A DNA stretch of 64,000 nt, from positions 682,001 through 746,000 of the forward strand of contig OZ245025.1 of NCBI GenBank assembly GCA_965223465.1, in the 5' to 3' direction. Shown in pieces: positions 54,096 to 63,403 of this stretch (position 1 is the stretch's first letter; each line of letters begins with the position of its first letter). This DNA comes from JAAELZ01 sp965223465 (GTDB lineage: Bacteria > Pseudomonadota > Gammaproteobacteria > Arenicellales > Poriferihabitantaceae). Below the pieces are notes generated by a model. That model had not been told where the DNA came from. It saw only the letters and a program-made list of their open reading frames with translations, and searched no databases. Position numbers and translations under genes: made by a program.

Positions 54096-55004
54096 TCATG
54101 AACTGTCTGTCAACGCAGGGTGGGTGCGGGTTTTGTCGATCATAAAATCTAAAAAAGCACGGGTTTTTAAAGGGAGGTATTTTCGATCGGGATAAACTAA
54201 TTTTAATGGTAAGGATGAAAGCCTGTAATCGTTGAGCACAGTTTGTAATCGGCCAGCGTCGATATCATCGTGGATCATCCACCACGGAAGAACGGCCAAT
54301 CCATTCCCAGCCAGCAGCAGTCCGTGTTGAAACTCGCCAACATTACATAGAAATTTTCCCGATACAGGCACGCGGATAGTTTGGTCATCTTTGAAGAACG
54401 TCCATACGGCTGGGGTTTCACCTACTGAATATAGTAAACACACATGCTCGCGGAGATCATCGGGGTTTTGCGGTATGCCTCGCTCTTGCAGGTAGTCGGG
54501 TGTTGCAACGACGTGCAGACGGTTGCTGCACAAGGGCTTGGCAATTAGCGAGCTGTCTTTGAAGGCACTGGCCCTAATGGCGACATCGATACCCTCTGAG
54601 ACCATGTTACGATGTTGATTATCGAATAACATGTCTAGTTTCACCATAGGGTGCTTTTCGCTGAATTCCTGGATTAAGGTTAATAGAATGCGATTGGCAA
54701 AATCTACTGGTGCAGTGATGCGCAGTAGTCCTTTGGGCTGTGCGCTGTGCTCGCGAACGAGGGTGTCCGCTGCATCAACAGCATCTAGAACCCCCAAACA
54801 TTGGGTGTAGTAAACCTTACCCTCTTCGGTTAATGATTGCTTGCGGCTGCTACGGACCAGGAGCCGAATACCTAGTAACTCCTCCAGGGCCGCTAGACGC
54901 TTGCTGATGGTGGCCTGAGTGGTATTCAGCTCACGCGCCACCGCGGAGAAACTACCGGTTTCAGCTATTCTCACAAAAGCACGTATTGCGCTCAATTGAT
55001 CCAT
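54096..55004 (-). CDS. LysR family transcriptional regulator
   Basis: LysR-type regulator (302 aa). The helix-turn-helix is GSFSAVARELNTTQATISKR (about residues 17-36), and the C-terminal effector domain resembles that of AaeR/YafC-like members, with TAPVDFANRILLTLI. It lies 2 bp after the pirin gene on the same strand, so the two are cotranscribed; it may control that pirin and the divergent MBL gene. Confidence 0.9.
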   Translation of the reverse strand: MDQLSAIRAFVRIAETGSFSAVARELNTTQATISKRLAALEELLGIRLLVRSSRKQSLTEEGKVYYTQCLGVLDAVDAADTLVREHSAQPKGLLRITAPVDFANRILLTLIQEFSEKHPMVKLDMLFDNQHRNMVSEGIDVAIRASAFKDSSLIAKPLCSNRLHVVATPDYLQERGIPQNPDDLREHVCLLYSVGETPAVWTFFKDDQTIRVPVSGKFLCNVGEFQHGLLLAGNGLAVLPWWMIHDDIDAGRLQTVLNDYRLSSLPLKLVYPDRKYLPLKTRAFLDFMIDKTRTHPALTDSS

Positions 55005-55006
55005 GA

Positions 55007-55885
55007 TTAGTGCTCCGGCAGAGGGATGTATTCAAGTTCATCACCCGGTACTTTGTCAAAGCGACCTTCTCGCCAATCAAGTTTTGCCTGCTCAATACGC
55101 TCCTTGCGACTGGAGATGAAATTCCACCACATAAATCGTGGTCCAACTGGTGTGCCACCAATGAACACAATACGACTATTTTCGCGTGCGCTGATCACGC
55201 CGTCAGCCCTCGGGTTAAGAATCGCCAGTGTGTGCTCGGAAACCATCTCACCTGAGATCTCCAAACAGCCTTGCGCCACATAAACCGCCAGTTCCTCGGC
55301 CTTATCTGGGAACATAATCTGTTGCCCGGGCCCCAAACAGGCTTCCAAATACAGGGTGTCAGTAAAGGTTTTAACTGGAGAGGTCATACCAAAGGCCCTG
55401 CCCATCATGACCGTCACCGTTACGCCATTGATGCTTAGCGTTGGGATATCTGTCGACGGATAATGTAAGAATTGCGGCGTGGTTTCCTCTTCGGATTCTG
55501 GTAAAGCCAACCATAACTGTAAACCATGTAGGCGACTCTCGTATTGCACCGAGTCTTCGCTTTCTCGTTCAGAATGTACGATACCGCTACCCGCCACCAT
55601 TAAATTAATATCGCCTGGGTGGATCAACTGCTTATGACCCAAGGAATCACGATGTAGAATTTCACCTTCAAACAAGTAGGTTACGGTTGCCAGATTAATA
55701 TGAGGATGTGGTCTTACCGAAACGCCCGGGCCAGGTTTGAAATTAACCGGCCCCATATGATCGAAAAAGACCCACGGGCCGACCGCACGTTGTTTGGCGC
55801 TGGGTAATAATCGGCGTACGGAAAACTCACCAAGATCAGCGATTTTTGGGGAAACGAGATTAACCAATAATTGTTTTGTGTGCAT
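55007..55885 (-). CDS. Pirin family protein
   Basis: Bicupin pirin (292 aa), usually an iron-binding regulator or quercetinase. The metal-binding residues His-x-His and His...Glu are in RPHPHINLATVTYLFEG and GSGIVHSERESED. The second cupin is more divergent. It is the first gene of pirin-lysR. Another pirin, at 57154, lies beyond the MBL gene. Confidence 0.9.
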   Translation of the reverse strand: MHTKQLLVNLVSPKIADLGEFSVRRLLPSAKQRAVGPWVFFDHMGPVNFKPGPGVSVRPHPHINLATVTYLFEGEILHRDSLGHKQLIHPGDINLMVAGSGIVHSERESEDSVQYESRLHGLQLWLALPESEEETTPQFLHYPSTDIPTLSINGVTVTVMMGRAFGMTSPVKTFTDTLYLEACLGPGQQIMFPDKAEELAVYVAQGCLEISGEMVSEHTLAILNPRADGVISARENSRIVFIGGTPVGPRFMWWNFISSRKERIEQAKLDWREGRFDKVPGDELEYIPLPEH

Positions 55886-56088
55886 AAGAATGCCCTAATT
55901 GCAGATTATTTCTTCCACTCCCAAATTATTAGCTTGAAAGCGGTGTCCAATTTTTGCCACGCAAACTATTAAAACGGGGATCGTTTAATTATTCTATATA
56001 AGAATAATAGCTATAATTATTTGCCTATTATATTCTTTAAAGAATTTTCTCATAATACCTCAACCCTTTCAAATAACCGAGGTAAAAC

Positions 56089-57063
56089 ATGAAAACACAT
56101 TTCCTAACAACCGCCATGTATCTGTTTATGGTTACCTTTACCATGAATGCTCATGCGGAACAGGAACCCGTGTGGGATGCCAACAAAGTTGTCATGACAT
56201 CAGAAAAACTAGCAGATGGTGTGTATGCCTACTATTCGAGTGAGGCCAAGGCTAAAGAATCCAAAGGCTTGCCCGTTGCGACCAGTGGTGGCTTTGTCGT
56301 TGGGGAAAAAGGGGTCTTGATGATCGACACCATGCTTAATCGACGTTTGCACGAACAGGTTAAAGCGCTGATCAGAAAGGAAACCGATAAACCAATCAGC
56401 TTTGCGGTTAATACCAGCTTTCATGGCGACCATTCCTATGGAAATATGTATTTGCTAAAAAGTACAAACATCATCCAACATGTGGTGACGAAAAATTACA
56501 TCGATTCACATTTTGCGGGAGACACCCAGTTCATGATGCAAAACTTCGGTAAAGGCCGCGGGATAGAAGAGATTCAACCCACGCCACCGGATATTCTAAT
56601 ACCTGAAAGCGGTAAGCTGATTCTAGACCTAGGTGGCAAGCAGGTTGAGATCATAGATTTTGGGTTTGCCCAAACAGGTGGCGACCTGTTTATCTGGGCG
56701 CCAGAGTCAAAAGTTATGTGGACGGGTAATCCTATTATTACCATTAAGCCATCTCTGCCTTGGTTGTTGGGTGGTCATTTGGTCGAAACATTGACTTCCT
56801 TGCAAAAAGTCTATGATTTTCTGCCAGCGGATGCGCGCGTGGTTCCTGGGCACGGCTCAGTCATGCTACGTGAAGATTTGAAATGGCATATCGATTACTT
56901 GACGAAGGTAAAAGATCAGGTTCAGGCCGCGATAGATGAAGGCTTAACGCTTGGAGAAACCGTGCAAAAGGTCACCATGGATGAGTTCACAGGTTATGCG
57001 CTATATGGCTGGGTGCATCCACAATTGAATGTACCAGCCGCTTATAATGACCTTCGTCAATAA
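56089..57063 (+). CDS. Exported MBL-fold protein with degenerate zinc ligands
   Basis: MBL-fold protein (324 aa) with a signal peptide ending near MNAHA. The HxHxDH motif is SFHGDH (NTSFHGDHSYGN): the first His is Ser. The following positions also differ from zinc hydrolases: AQTGGDLF has Gln where His is usual and WTGNPII has Asn for Asp; PGHGSVM is kept. One metal site may remain, or catalysis may be lost. GAGGT precedes the ATG. It is divergent from the pirin-lysR pair. Confidence 0.85.
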   Translation: MKTHFLTTAMYLFMVTFTMNAHAEQEPVWDANKVVMTSEKLADGVYAYYSSEAKAKESKGLPVATSGGFVVGEKGVLMIDTMLNRRLHEQVKALIRKETDKPISFAVNTSFHGDHSYGNMYLLKSTNIIQHVVTKNYIDSHFAGDTQFMMQNFGKGRGIEEIQPTPPDILIPESGKLILDLGGKQVEIIDFGFAQTGGDLFIWAPESKVMWTGNPIITIKPSLPWLLGGHLVETLTSLQKVYDFLPADARVVPGHGSVMLREDLKWHIDYLTKVKDQVQAAIDEGLTLGETVQKVTMDEFTGYALYGWVHPQLNVPAAYNDLRQ

Positions 57064-57153
57064 CCCAGGGACTGGCAGGAGTAAGCCGAGCATTCTGTAT
57101 GTATGGGCCTACCATCTGATTTAAATACGCAAACAAATATTGTAGGTGACTTT

Positions 57154-57996
57154 ATGAAACGTGAAATTAAACAAATTTTGACGCCAGTGGCTACTCAGGA
57201 CGGGGCGGGCGTAAAGCTAAATCGCCTGTTTCCAATTGCTGAACTCGATAATGTTGATCCCTTCCTGCTGTTTGACCACTTTGGCTCAGACAACCCGGAT
57301 GATTTTATCGCTGGATTTCCCATGCACCCGCATCGAGGGATAGAAACCGTAACTTACATGCTGGAAGGTCGCGTTAAACACAGTGACAGCACCGGACACT
57401 CAGGCGTTATTGAAGCGGGCGATGTTCAGTGGATGAGTGCCGGTCGAGGTATCATGCACGAGGAAATGCCGGAAAGGGCTGAAGGTCGATTAAGTGGGTT
57501 TCAGCTGTGGGTAAATTTGGCAGCTAAGGAAAAAATGAAACCCGCAGCGTACCAAGAGTTCAAGGCCAGTGAGATTATCGAATTTAATCACGAAGGCCAT
57601 CGTATTCGCTTGGTGAGTGGTTCTTTATTAGGACGTGAAGGTGTCGTAACTGGTGTTAGTACCGCGCCCATCTACGCCGATATAACGATGCGAATGGGTG
57701 AATTAAAATTGGATTTACCCCAAGCGCATAATGCGTTTCTGTACTTGTTTGAAGGGAGTGTGGGCGTGATCAATCAGGCGGGTGAAACTAAATCTGTTGC
57801 CGCACCAAAATTGATTACCCTAACCCGCGGCTCTCGTTTACATTTAAGTACCAAGCAACAGGGTCGCTTCATGTTGGCTGCAGCAAGAAAAATTGGCGAA
57901 CCGATCAAACGCTGGGGGCCGTTTGTAATGAATACGCGTGAAGAGATCGAGCGAACATTACAAGAAATGCGAAATGGAACGTTCCCACCTGACTAA
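57154..57996 (+). CDS. Pirin family protein
   Basis: Second pirin (280 aa), with the metal site MHPHRGIETVTYMLEG and AGRGIMHEEMP. AGGTGA sits just before the ATG at 57154; a longer frame from 57103 adds residues absent from the family. It is downstream of the MBL gene on the same strand and probably cotranscribed. It differs clearly from the pirin at 55007. Confidence 0.9.
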   Translation: MKREIKQILTPVATQDGAGVKLNRLFPIAELDNVDPFLLFDHFGSDNPDDFIAGFPMHPHRGIETVTYMLEGRVKHSDSTGHSGVIEAGDVQWMSAGRGIMHEEMPERAEGRLSGFQLWVNLAAKEKMKPAAYQEFKASEIIEFNHEGHRIRLVSGSLLGREGVVTGVSTAPIYADITMRMGELKLDLPQAHNAFLYLFEGSVGVINQAGETKSVAAPKLITLTRGSRLHLSTKQQGRFMLAAARKIGEPIKRWGPFVMNTREEIERTLQEMRNGTFPPD

Positions 57997-58303
57997 GCGG
58001 GAAAATAACTGAATATATATCTAAACTACTATCTTAGGTAAATTATATAAGTATTTGATATTTATTGTGTAGATATGGCTTTACTACCACTTAATCATTA
58101 GAGTATTTGTTATCTCTTTTAAAAACTACGTCCCGGAACTGTTACAAATATTGGGCGCTAGTTCTTATCCGATCTCGTATTTTAGAATGCCGATACAGTA
58201 AAAAATATGGCGTATGGGGTCGTCAATTTGTAATCAACCGTGTTACTTGAGAGCAATTAAAACAATTAGCCTACTTCAAATTACTTGAGAGCAATTAAAA
58301 CAA
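57997..58303. other. Spacer between pirin and multicopper oxidase
   Basis: About 300 bp, AT-rich. Its right part is the tandem duplication described next. No open frame or terminator with clear support is seen. Confidence 0.4.
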
Positions 58304-58318
58304 TTAGCCTACTTCAAA
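58243..58318. repeat. Perfect 38-bp tandem duplication
   Basis: The unit starting TTACTTGAGAGC and ending CTACTTCAAA occurs twice, at 58243-58280 and 58281-58318, without mismatch. The second copy contains the last codons and stop of the multicopper oxidase; the first is a spare copy of that 3-prime end. Confidence 0.95.
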
Positions 58319-59695
58319 CCATGTCTTCATGCCTGCAGCCTGGTGACCAAGCATATGGCAGTGTAACAACCATTTTCCAGGGTTATCAGCAACGAAAGTG
58401 ATTTCTTTGCTATCACCGCGATTGAGCAATATGGTGTCTCGCCAAGGCCCAAATGAGTGGCTGGCTGCATCTTTCGTTTTTATTGTTTCACGAAAATGAT
58501 GCCCGTGTAGGTGAATACCGTGCGGGAAACTGGTGTCGTTCACTAGACGGATTCGAACTCTCTCATTGCGTTTGGCCGTTAATAAAGGGGTATCTGTTAT
58601 GCCAGCAACCCCATTGAATGCCCAAACCATGCCTTTTTTTACCAACGTTCGTATGTCCAGGTTTTCTCCCTGGTACACCGCACTGCGCATACCGCCCATT
58701 GCACCGCCTTGCATCACCAATTCAGTGGTAACCACGCCCTCCAACCGCCCAATTTCGGGTAACGGGTTGGGTGCGAGTGGTTCAGGTGTATCGAGATTTG
58801 CTTTGCGTATTTCTCCTTCAATCGGAAATCGCATGATAGGCAAATCACCGTCACGACTCGCCAACAGTAGCTGCGCTTGCGTATCGCTTTCGACATCGAC
58901 TACAACATCAAACCGTTGCGCGGGTGCCAGGGTTACTTCTTCTAAGGAGTTAAGCTCTTCCAGCGGCTGCCCATCAAGTGCAATTTCCCAGCCAGTTAGC
59001 CCTTCAAATTTAACTGTAAAGATGCTGGCATTGGCTACATTGACCAACCGTAGCCTTAATCTTTGATGGCGCTTAACCGAAAGCGAAGCACTATCCATGC
59101 CGGTGCCATTTACGGTTAACCAGTTTCCCTGTCTACCTGCATGGGACAAATCCATCATTCGGCCAAAATCATTACTGATTTCACCGTTATCCTGCAAACG
59201 CCAGTCATCAATCAGCAACACTTGATCGATATCTACTCGTGGGGGCCGCTTTTCTTCAACGATCAAAGCGCCGTACAAACCTCGCGCCATCTGCTCCCAA
59301 CTGCGATGATGCGAATGATACCAATAAGTCCCGGCATCAGGTGTTCGAAAATGATAGTCAAAATGTTCACCTTTTCCAACCGGATCTTGCGTTAAACCAG
59401 CTGCACCATCCATCGCATTTTCCAGCCGAATGCCATGCCAATGCACAGCGGTTGGTTCAGGCAAGTGGTTTTCGAAACGTAGTTTGACCCCTTTTCCCTG
59501 CTGGGTTCGAATTTGTTGCCCGGGAATGGTCTGGTTGTACGCCCATACTGGCGTTTTTGCATATTTTTCGGGTAGCAGTTGTGCCTTACTTTCAGCAGCA
59601 CTTAGCGTAAGCGGCTCCGCTGACGTTGACTGCGCGGTGGAAGGCAGAGCCCAGGGTAGGGCACTCAACTGTAAAAACTGACGGCGTGAAATCAT
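58304..59695 (-). CDS. Tat-exported multicopper oxidase
   Basis: Three-domain copper oxidase (463 aa) of the CopA/CueO/SufI-like group. The start MISRRQFLQLSALPW is a twin-arginine signal, so the tatABC system here should export it folded. Copper ligands are complete: HWHGIRL, WYHSHHRSWEQ, HGIHLHGHHF and the type 1 HCHMLGHQAAGM. No methionine-rich loop as in CueO is obvious, though GGAMGGMRS is a short one. Oxidation of cuprous ion or of phenols is likely. Confidence 0.93.
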   Translation of the reverse strand: MISRRQFLQLSALPWALPSTAQSTSAEPLTLSAAESKAQLLPEKYAKTPVWAYNQTIPGQQIRTQQGKGVKLRFENHLPEPTAVHWHGIRLENAMDGAAGLTQDPVGKGEHFDYHFRTPDAGTYWYHSHHRSWEQMARGLYGALIVEEKRPPRVDIDQVLLIDDWRLQDNGEISNDFGRMMDLSHAGRQGNWLTVNGTGMDSASLSVKRHQRLRLRLVNVANASIFTVKFEGLTGWEIALDGQPLEELNSLEEVTLAPAQRFDVVVDVESDTQAQLLLASRDGDLPIMRFPIEGEIRKANLDTPEPLAPNPLPEIGRLEGVVTTELVMQGGAMGGMRSAVYQGENLDIRTLVKKGMVWAFNGVAGITDTPLLTAKRNERVRIRLVNDTSFPHGIHLHGHHFRETIKTKDAASHSFGPWRDTILLNRGDSKEITFVADNPGKWLLHCHMLGHQAAGMKTWFEVG

Positions 59696-59756
59696 GTGAT
59701 CATAGGTGTAATTTCGAGTTTACGGGTAGTTTAGGTGTATAGAAAAATTCTTACAC

Positions 59757-60353
59757 TTAATGATCTGCGTGCGGGTTCTGCCCCGTTGCCATTGCCCAAT
59801 GGTGCGGTTGATGATGATTTCCCCAGGCCATCAAGCCGATATATCCCAAGCCACGAATCTTATCTGTGTCGTTTGAATTTGAGCTGGTTGTGGTCAACAC
59901 GAATAAATCATCTTGTTGGCTTACTAGCATTTCCCAGCCCGTTTCTTTTTTAAGCTGTGCCGGGTGCGCTGAGAACACGCGTTTCAACGCATTAAATGCA
60001 CGCGGTGTAGTGGCCTTTATGTGTAGCTCAACGCCATTAGCAACGGGTCGTTGACCAACAACTTCCACATTCTCTGTCATATCTTGCATATCCAGCAGAT
60101 GTTGGCGTAAGACTTCCAGGTTGACTTCTTTCCAACTGAACCCGTCTTGTTCATTCATTTGTTGGATTACTTCTTGCACCGTGCCAAACATATCGTTGCC
60201 AGCTTGGGTCAGATTTGCAGAGGAGGGTGCAGCTATTTGATGTCCGTGCTGTTCCATCAATTCGGAATCATGTTCGTCGCTTGCAGCCAGCGCCGAACTT
60301 GCGATGATAGCCAGGCCTATTAAACTGGCGGTAATGAATCTAAAACGCATCAT
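59757..60353 (-). CDS. Exported His-rich protein, unknown
   Basis: Hypothetical periplasmic protein (198 aa) with a signal peptide ending SSALAASDE. The N-terminal part has HDSELMEQHGHQ and the C-terminus HHQPHHWAMATGQNPHADH, both likely metal-binding. The middle part is a small alpha/beta region with no recognised family. It lies upstream of the multicopper oxidase on the same strand, 61 bp away, so it may be its copper-linked partner. Confidence 0.8.
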   Translation of the reverse strand: MMRFRFITASLIGLAIIASSALAASDEHDSELMEQHGHQIAAPSSANLTQAGNDMFGTVQEVIQQMNEQDGFSWKEVNLEVLRQHLLDMQDMTENVEVVGQRPVANGVELHIKATTPRAFNALKRVFSAHPAQLKKETGWEMLVSQQDDLFVLTTTSSNSNDTDKIRGLGYIGLMAWGNHHQPHHWAMATGQNPHADH

Positions 60354-60472
60354 AACTAATGTCCTCTGAGTTTAGTGAACGAAATAAGGATACAACACTC
60401 TAATCACATATGTTTAAAAAGTCATCAATAGACCTCGCACAATAGTATTTGTTCGGTGATATAATTTTATTC

Positions 60473-60952
60473 ATGCTTCGAGCGCGCCCAATTTTCACTG
60501 TTTTAATTTCTGCGTTTTGGTTGGTTAATTCTATCGCAGCGAGTTTTGCATGGCATTCGATGTTAGTTGAAGGCTCGGTGTTACCCGAGAAAGTCTACGC
60601 TGCTCACCTTGAAATGGGGAACCCAGTACAAGAAAGAGCAGGGCGTTCAGAGCATCATCGAAACGGTTTAATGACTAACCACTTTCACTCCGGCATGGAC
60701 TCATTTGGAGTTGCCACGAGTGATGATCATGCTTGTTGTGAGTTTTCGGCGCTGATGCAATCGCATACTGCCACCACTAGTTGTTCTACTTTTTGTGCGT
60801 CAGTTTGCTCAGCGGTGATGAACTGTTTGCTGCCGATGCAGATAATTTCATTGAAGGTAGAAAGCCACCGTCTGAACAGACCACCGAACGCCTCCTTTCA
60901 CACTTTACCTGCTAACCCACCAGAAACACCGCCTCCCTATACTGTTTCCTAA
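60473..60952 (+). CDS. Cys/His-rich membrane-anchored or exported protein
   Basis: Hypothetical protein (159 aa) beginning with a hydrophobic N-terminal helix (PIFTVLISAFWLVNSIAASF). It carries SEHHRNGLMTNHFHSGMD, DDHACCEF and CSTFCASVCSAVMNC. The spread of Cys and His suggests copper binding, in the style of DUF2946 or CopL-like proteins, but no family is clear. The ATG at 60473 is preferred to a TTG 8 codons upstream. It is divergent from the His-rich gene. Confidence 0.68.
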   Translation: MLRARPIFTVLISAFWLVNSIAASFAWHSMLVEGSVLPEKVYAAHLEMGNPVQERAGRSEHHRNGLMTNHFHSGMDSFGVATSDDHACCEFSALMQSHTATTSCSTFCASVCSAVMNCLLPMQIISLKVESHRLNRPPNASFHTLPANPPETPPPYTVS

Positions 60953-61039
60953 AACCTAGCGCTTTTCGGAAGTATCCGAGAAGCACCTATTTCTATTATG
61001 CGCAACCTTATGAGGTTCGCAAGGTTTTCGGAGACATAC

Positions 61040-61504
61040 ATGAAAAACACGACAGCCGTTTTATTGATAACCGTTTTCACATTGGCGGCTTGCGATAACT
61101 CGACCTCTTCAAATATTGAACCAGGCACAGCCGGTGAAGCGTCAATCCCTGCAATGCTTAATGAGCGCGTTGCTGAAGTGACTCAAGGCGCTATGGTGTT
61201 TGAGGAAAACTGCCAGGAATGTCACGGCGTTGCTGCGGCAGGTGTGGTTAAAAATTGGCAACAACTTGATGCCAACGGCAACCTGCCTGCACCACCCCTT
61301 AATGGCACTGCGCATGCGTGGCATCACGACCAAAAAACCTTGTTAAGAACCATTAATCAAGGGGGTATCCCCCTTGGCGGTACGATGCCACCTTTTCAGG
61401 ACAAGCTGAGCGAGCAGGAGAAATTGGCGGTACTGGCGTACATTAAAAGCCTCTGGCCTGATGAGCTATACGCTGCGTGGCAAGAACTTTTTGGAGGGAA
61501 ATAG
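61040..61504 (+). CDS. Monoheme cytochrome c lipoprotein
   Basis: Small class I cytochrome c (154 aa). The signal peptide ends with the lipobox LAAC. The heme motif CQECH is in ENCQECHGVAAAG, and the axial methionine is probably in GGTMPPFQDKL. GGAG lies before the ATG at 61040; an open frame further upstream is discounted. It is the first of three cytochrome genes in a row. Confidence 0.88.
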   Translation: MKNTTAVLLITVFTLAACDNSTSSNIEPGTAGEASIPAMLNERVAEVTQGAMVFEENCQECHGVAAAGVVKNWQQLDANGNLPAPPLNGTAHAWHHDQKTLLRTINQGGIPLGGTMPPFQDKLSEQEKLAVLAYIKSLWPDELYAAWQELFGGK

Positions 61505-61578
61505 CGGTAGTGTAGGTGAATTTAGGACCACGAAGTATACCAGCCGTCTTAAATAAATGATAAAAACGAGAATATGAG

Positions 61579-62052
61579 ATGAGAATAATATCTAGCCGAT
61601 TTATATTGTTTGGCATTTGTTTGCTCGGCATTACGTTAAGTAGTATTGCACACAAGGGTGCAACCGGTATCATTAAACAACGCATGGATGTGATGTCCGA
61701 AATGGGTGATGCGATGAAGCTGATAGGCGACATGGTAAAAGGTAAAACAGCCTATGATCTGGACACTATCCGGCAGGCTGTTTCGCAACTGTCAGAACAT
61801 GCGCCTGGAATCATAGAACAGTTTCCAGACACGCAGGAAAGCCAAAATTTCAATATGAGCGAGGCCTTGCCAAAAATATGGGAATCAAAACCCGAGTTCG
61901 ATGAAATGGCAAGGCAGCTCGAGATACGCATAAGCGAATTACAAATGGTTATCAATGTTGAGTTAAACAAACCCGAGTTGCGCAAAGCCTTTGTTAAGAC
62001 CGTTAAAGCCTGCTCCACGTGTCACGACGACTATCGAAAACCCAAAGAATAA
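61579..62052 (+). CDS. Cytochrome c-prime
   Basis: Four-helix-bundle cytochrome c' (157 aa) with a signal peptide (ends near SSIAH). The heme-binding CSTCH is at the C-terminus (VKACSTCHDDYRKPKE), as the family requires. MDVMSEMGDAMKLIGDMVKG is the first helix. Cytochromes c' bind nitric oxide and may serve as electron carriers. Confidence 0.92.
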   Translation: MRIISSRFILFGICLLGITLSSIAHKGATGIIKQRMDVMSEMGDAMKLIGDMVKGKTAYDLDTIRQAVSQLSEHAPGIIEQFPDTQESQNFNMSEALPKIWESKPEFDEMARQLEIRISELQMVINVELNKPELRKAFVKTVKACSTCHDDYRKPKE

Positions 62053-62077
62053 TGCGACTGAAACATGGACTTTAACC

Positions 62078-62971
62078 ATGAATAAGCACCGTACGGTTAC
62101 ACTAATTGCCAGCGTTGGATTTTTGTTGCTGGCAATGTTTGCGCTTAGCGTTTATCTGAGCCGCCCAGGTATCCCGCCCACTACACTTTCTGATACCTTT
62201 GGGGTCGCGGAAGAGGGAGAGTATTTAGCGCGCATTGCGGGCTGTATCGCTTGTCATACCGATGCAAAGCAGGGTGGTGCACCACTGGCAGGAGGTGCAG
62301 CGATCGAGACCCCGTTTGGCCGTTTTTACGCGCCCAATATCACTCCGGATAAAATATTTGGTATTGGCAGCTGGTCTCTCACAGAGTTTTACACAGCACT
62401 CACCTCGGGTGTCTCTCCATCTGGTGGACATTATTATCCTGCTTTCCCCTATAACAGTTATGCTTCTCTTAGCCTCAGCGATATTGCTGATATCAAGGCG
62501 TATCTTGATTCGGCGCTGCCGGTACAAACCCTGAGCACGCCTCATGAGCTAATGTGGCCTTTTTCATTCAGGCCGCTGATGATAGCATGGAAGGCATTGT
62601 TCTTTGACGATTCTGTTAGTCTGGATGCCGGCACTGCGCGCACGAATCGTGGTGATTATCTGGTGCGTGGCCTGGGGCATTGTGCTGAATGTCATAGCCA
62701 GCGCAGTGTTTTTGGTGCGCTTACGTCAAAACAGTACCTTGGCGGGAATACGCGCGGCCCAGAAGGACATTCTGTTCCGGCACTGGCAGGTAGTGATGCC
62801 GAAGTGCAGCAGTGGCAAGCCACCGATTTGGTGTTTTATTTGCAAACCGGTCTGAGACCGGACGGAGATGTAGCAGGAGGTAGTATGGCCGATGTCATTG
62901 ATGAGGTTACCGCACACCTTCGCCAAGATGATGCGCAGGCTATCGCTGATTATTTGTTAAGTTTACCCTGA
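62078..62971 (+). CDS. Diheme cytochrome c
   Basis: Diheme c-type cytochrome (297 aa). The N-terminal helix VTLIASVGFLLLAMFALSVY anchors it to the membrane. Heme motifs are CIACH in AGCIACHTDAKQGG and CAECH in LGHCAECHSQRSVFGA; axial Met may lie in the C-terminal DVAGGSMADV. It resembles the cytochrome subunits of gluconate-type or alcohol dehydrogenases and thiosulfate dehydrogenase relatives. The ATG at 62078 is used because the longer frame overlaps the previous gene. Confidence 0.88.
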   Translation: MNKHRTVTLIASVGFLLLAMFALSVYLSRPGIPPTTLSDTFGVAEEGEYLARIAGCIACHTDAKQGGAPLAGGAAIETPFGRFYAPNITPDKIFGIGSWSLTEFYTALTSGVSPSGGHYYPAFPYNSYASLSLSDIADIKAYLDSALPVQTLSTPHELMWPFSFRPLMIAWKALFFDDSVSLDAGTARTNRGDYLVRGLGHCAECHSQRSVFGALTSKQYLGGNTRGPEGHSVPALAGSDAEVQQWQATDLVFYLQTGLRPDGDVAGGSMADVIDEVTAHLRQDDAQAIADYLLSLP

Positions 62972-62983
62972 ATATAATACTAA

Positions 62984-63403
62984 ATGAGATCACTCAATTC
63001 GTTGGTGCTTTTAAACGTAGGTAGCAATGCCGAAGAAATACCTACAATGAAAGTATACAAAAGCCCCACTTGCGGATGCTGTCAGGCCTGGGTTGACTAT
63101 ATGCGTGACAATGAATTTACGATAGAAACCGTCGACCTACCAGACTTGAGTCAAATAAAACTAGCAAATGGGATTACCCCAGAACTTCAATCTTGCCACA
63201 CAGCCATAATTGAAGGGTACGTATTCGAAGGCCATATACCCGTTGATTACGTAAGGCGACTGCTCAAGGAAAAACCGGATATTGTCGGGCTTAGCGCACC
63301 CGGAATGCCTGCAAAATCGCCTGGTATGGGCAGCATTGAACCAAAAGATTATTCGGTAGTGAGCTTTGATAAAGACGGTAAGATAGAGGTATACAGCGAA
63401 TAA
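62984..63403 (+). CDS. DUF411 metal-binding protein
   Basis: DUF411/CopG-like protein (139 aa), often found in copper- and metal-resistance operons. The motif KSPTCGCCQAWVDYMRDNE holds the conserved Cys cluster, with LQSCHTAIIEGYVFEGHIP after it. The N-terminal 20 residues are hydrophobic but do not form a clear signal peptide; the family core starts at MKVYKSPT, so the true start could be that ATG. Last of the cytochrome/copper run. Confidence 0.9.
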   Translation: MRSLNSLVLLNVGSNAEEIPTMKVYKSPTCGCCQAWVDYMRDNEFTIETVDLPDLSQIKLANGITPELQSCHTAIIEGYVFEGHIPVDYVRRLLKEKPDIVGLSAPGMPAKSPGMGSIEPKDYSVVSFDKDGKIEVYSE

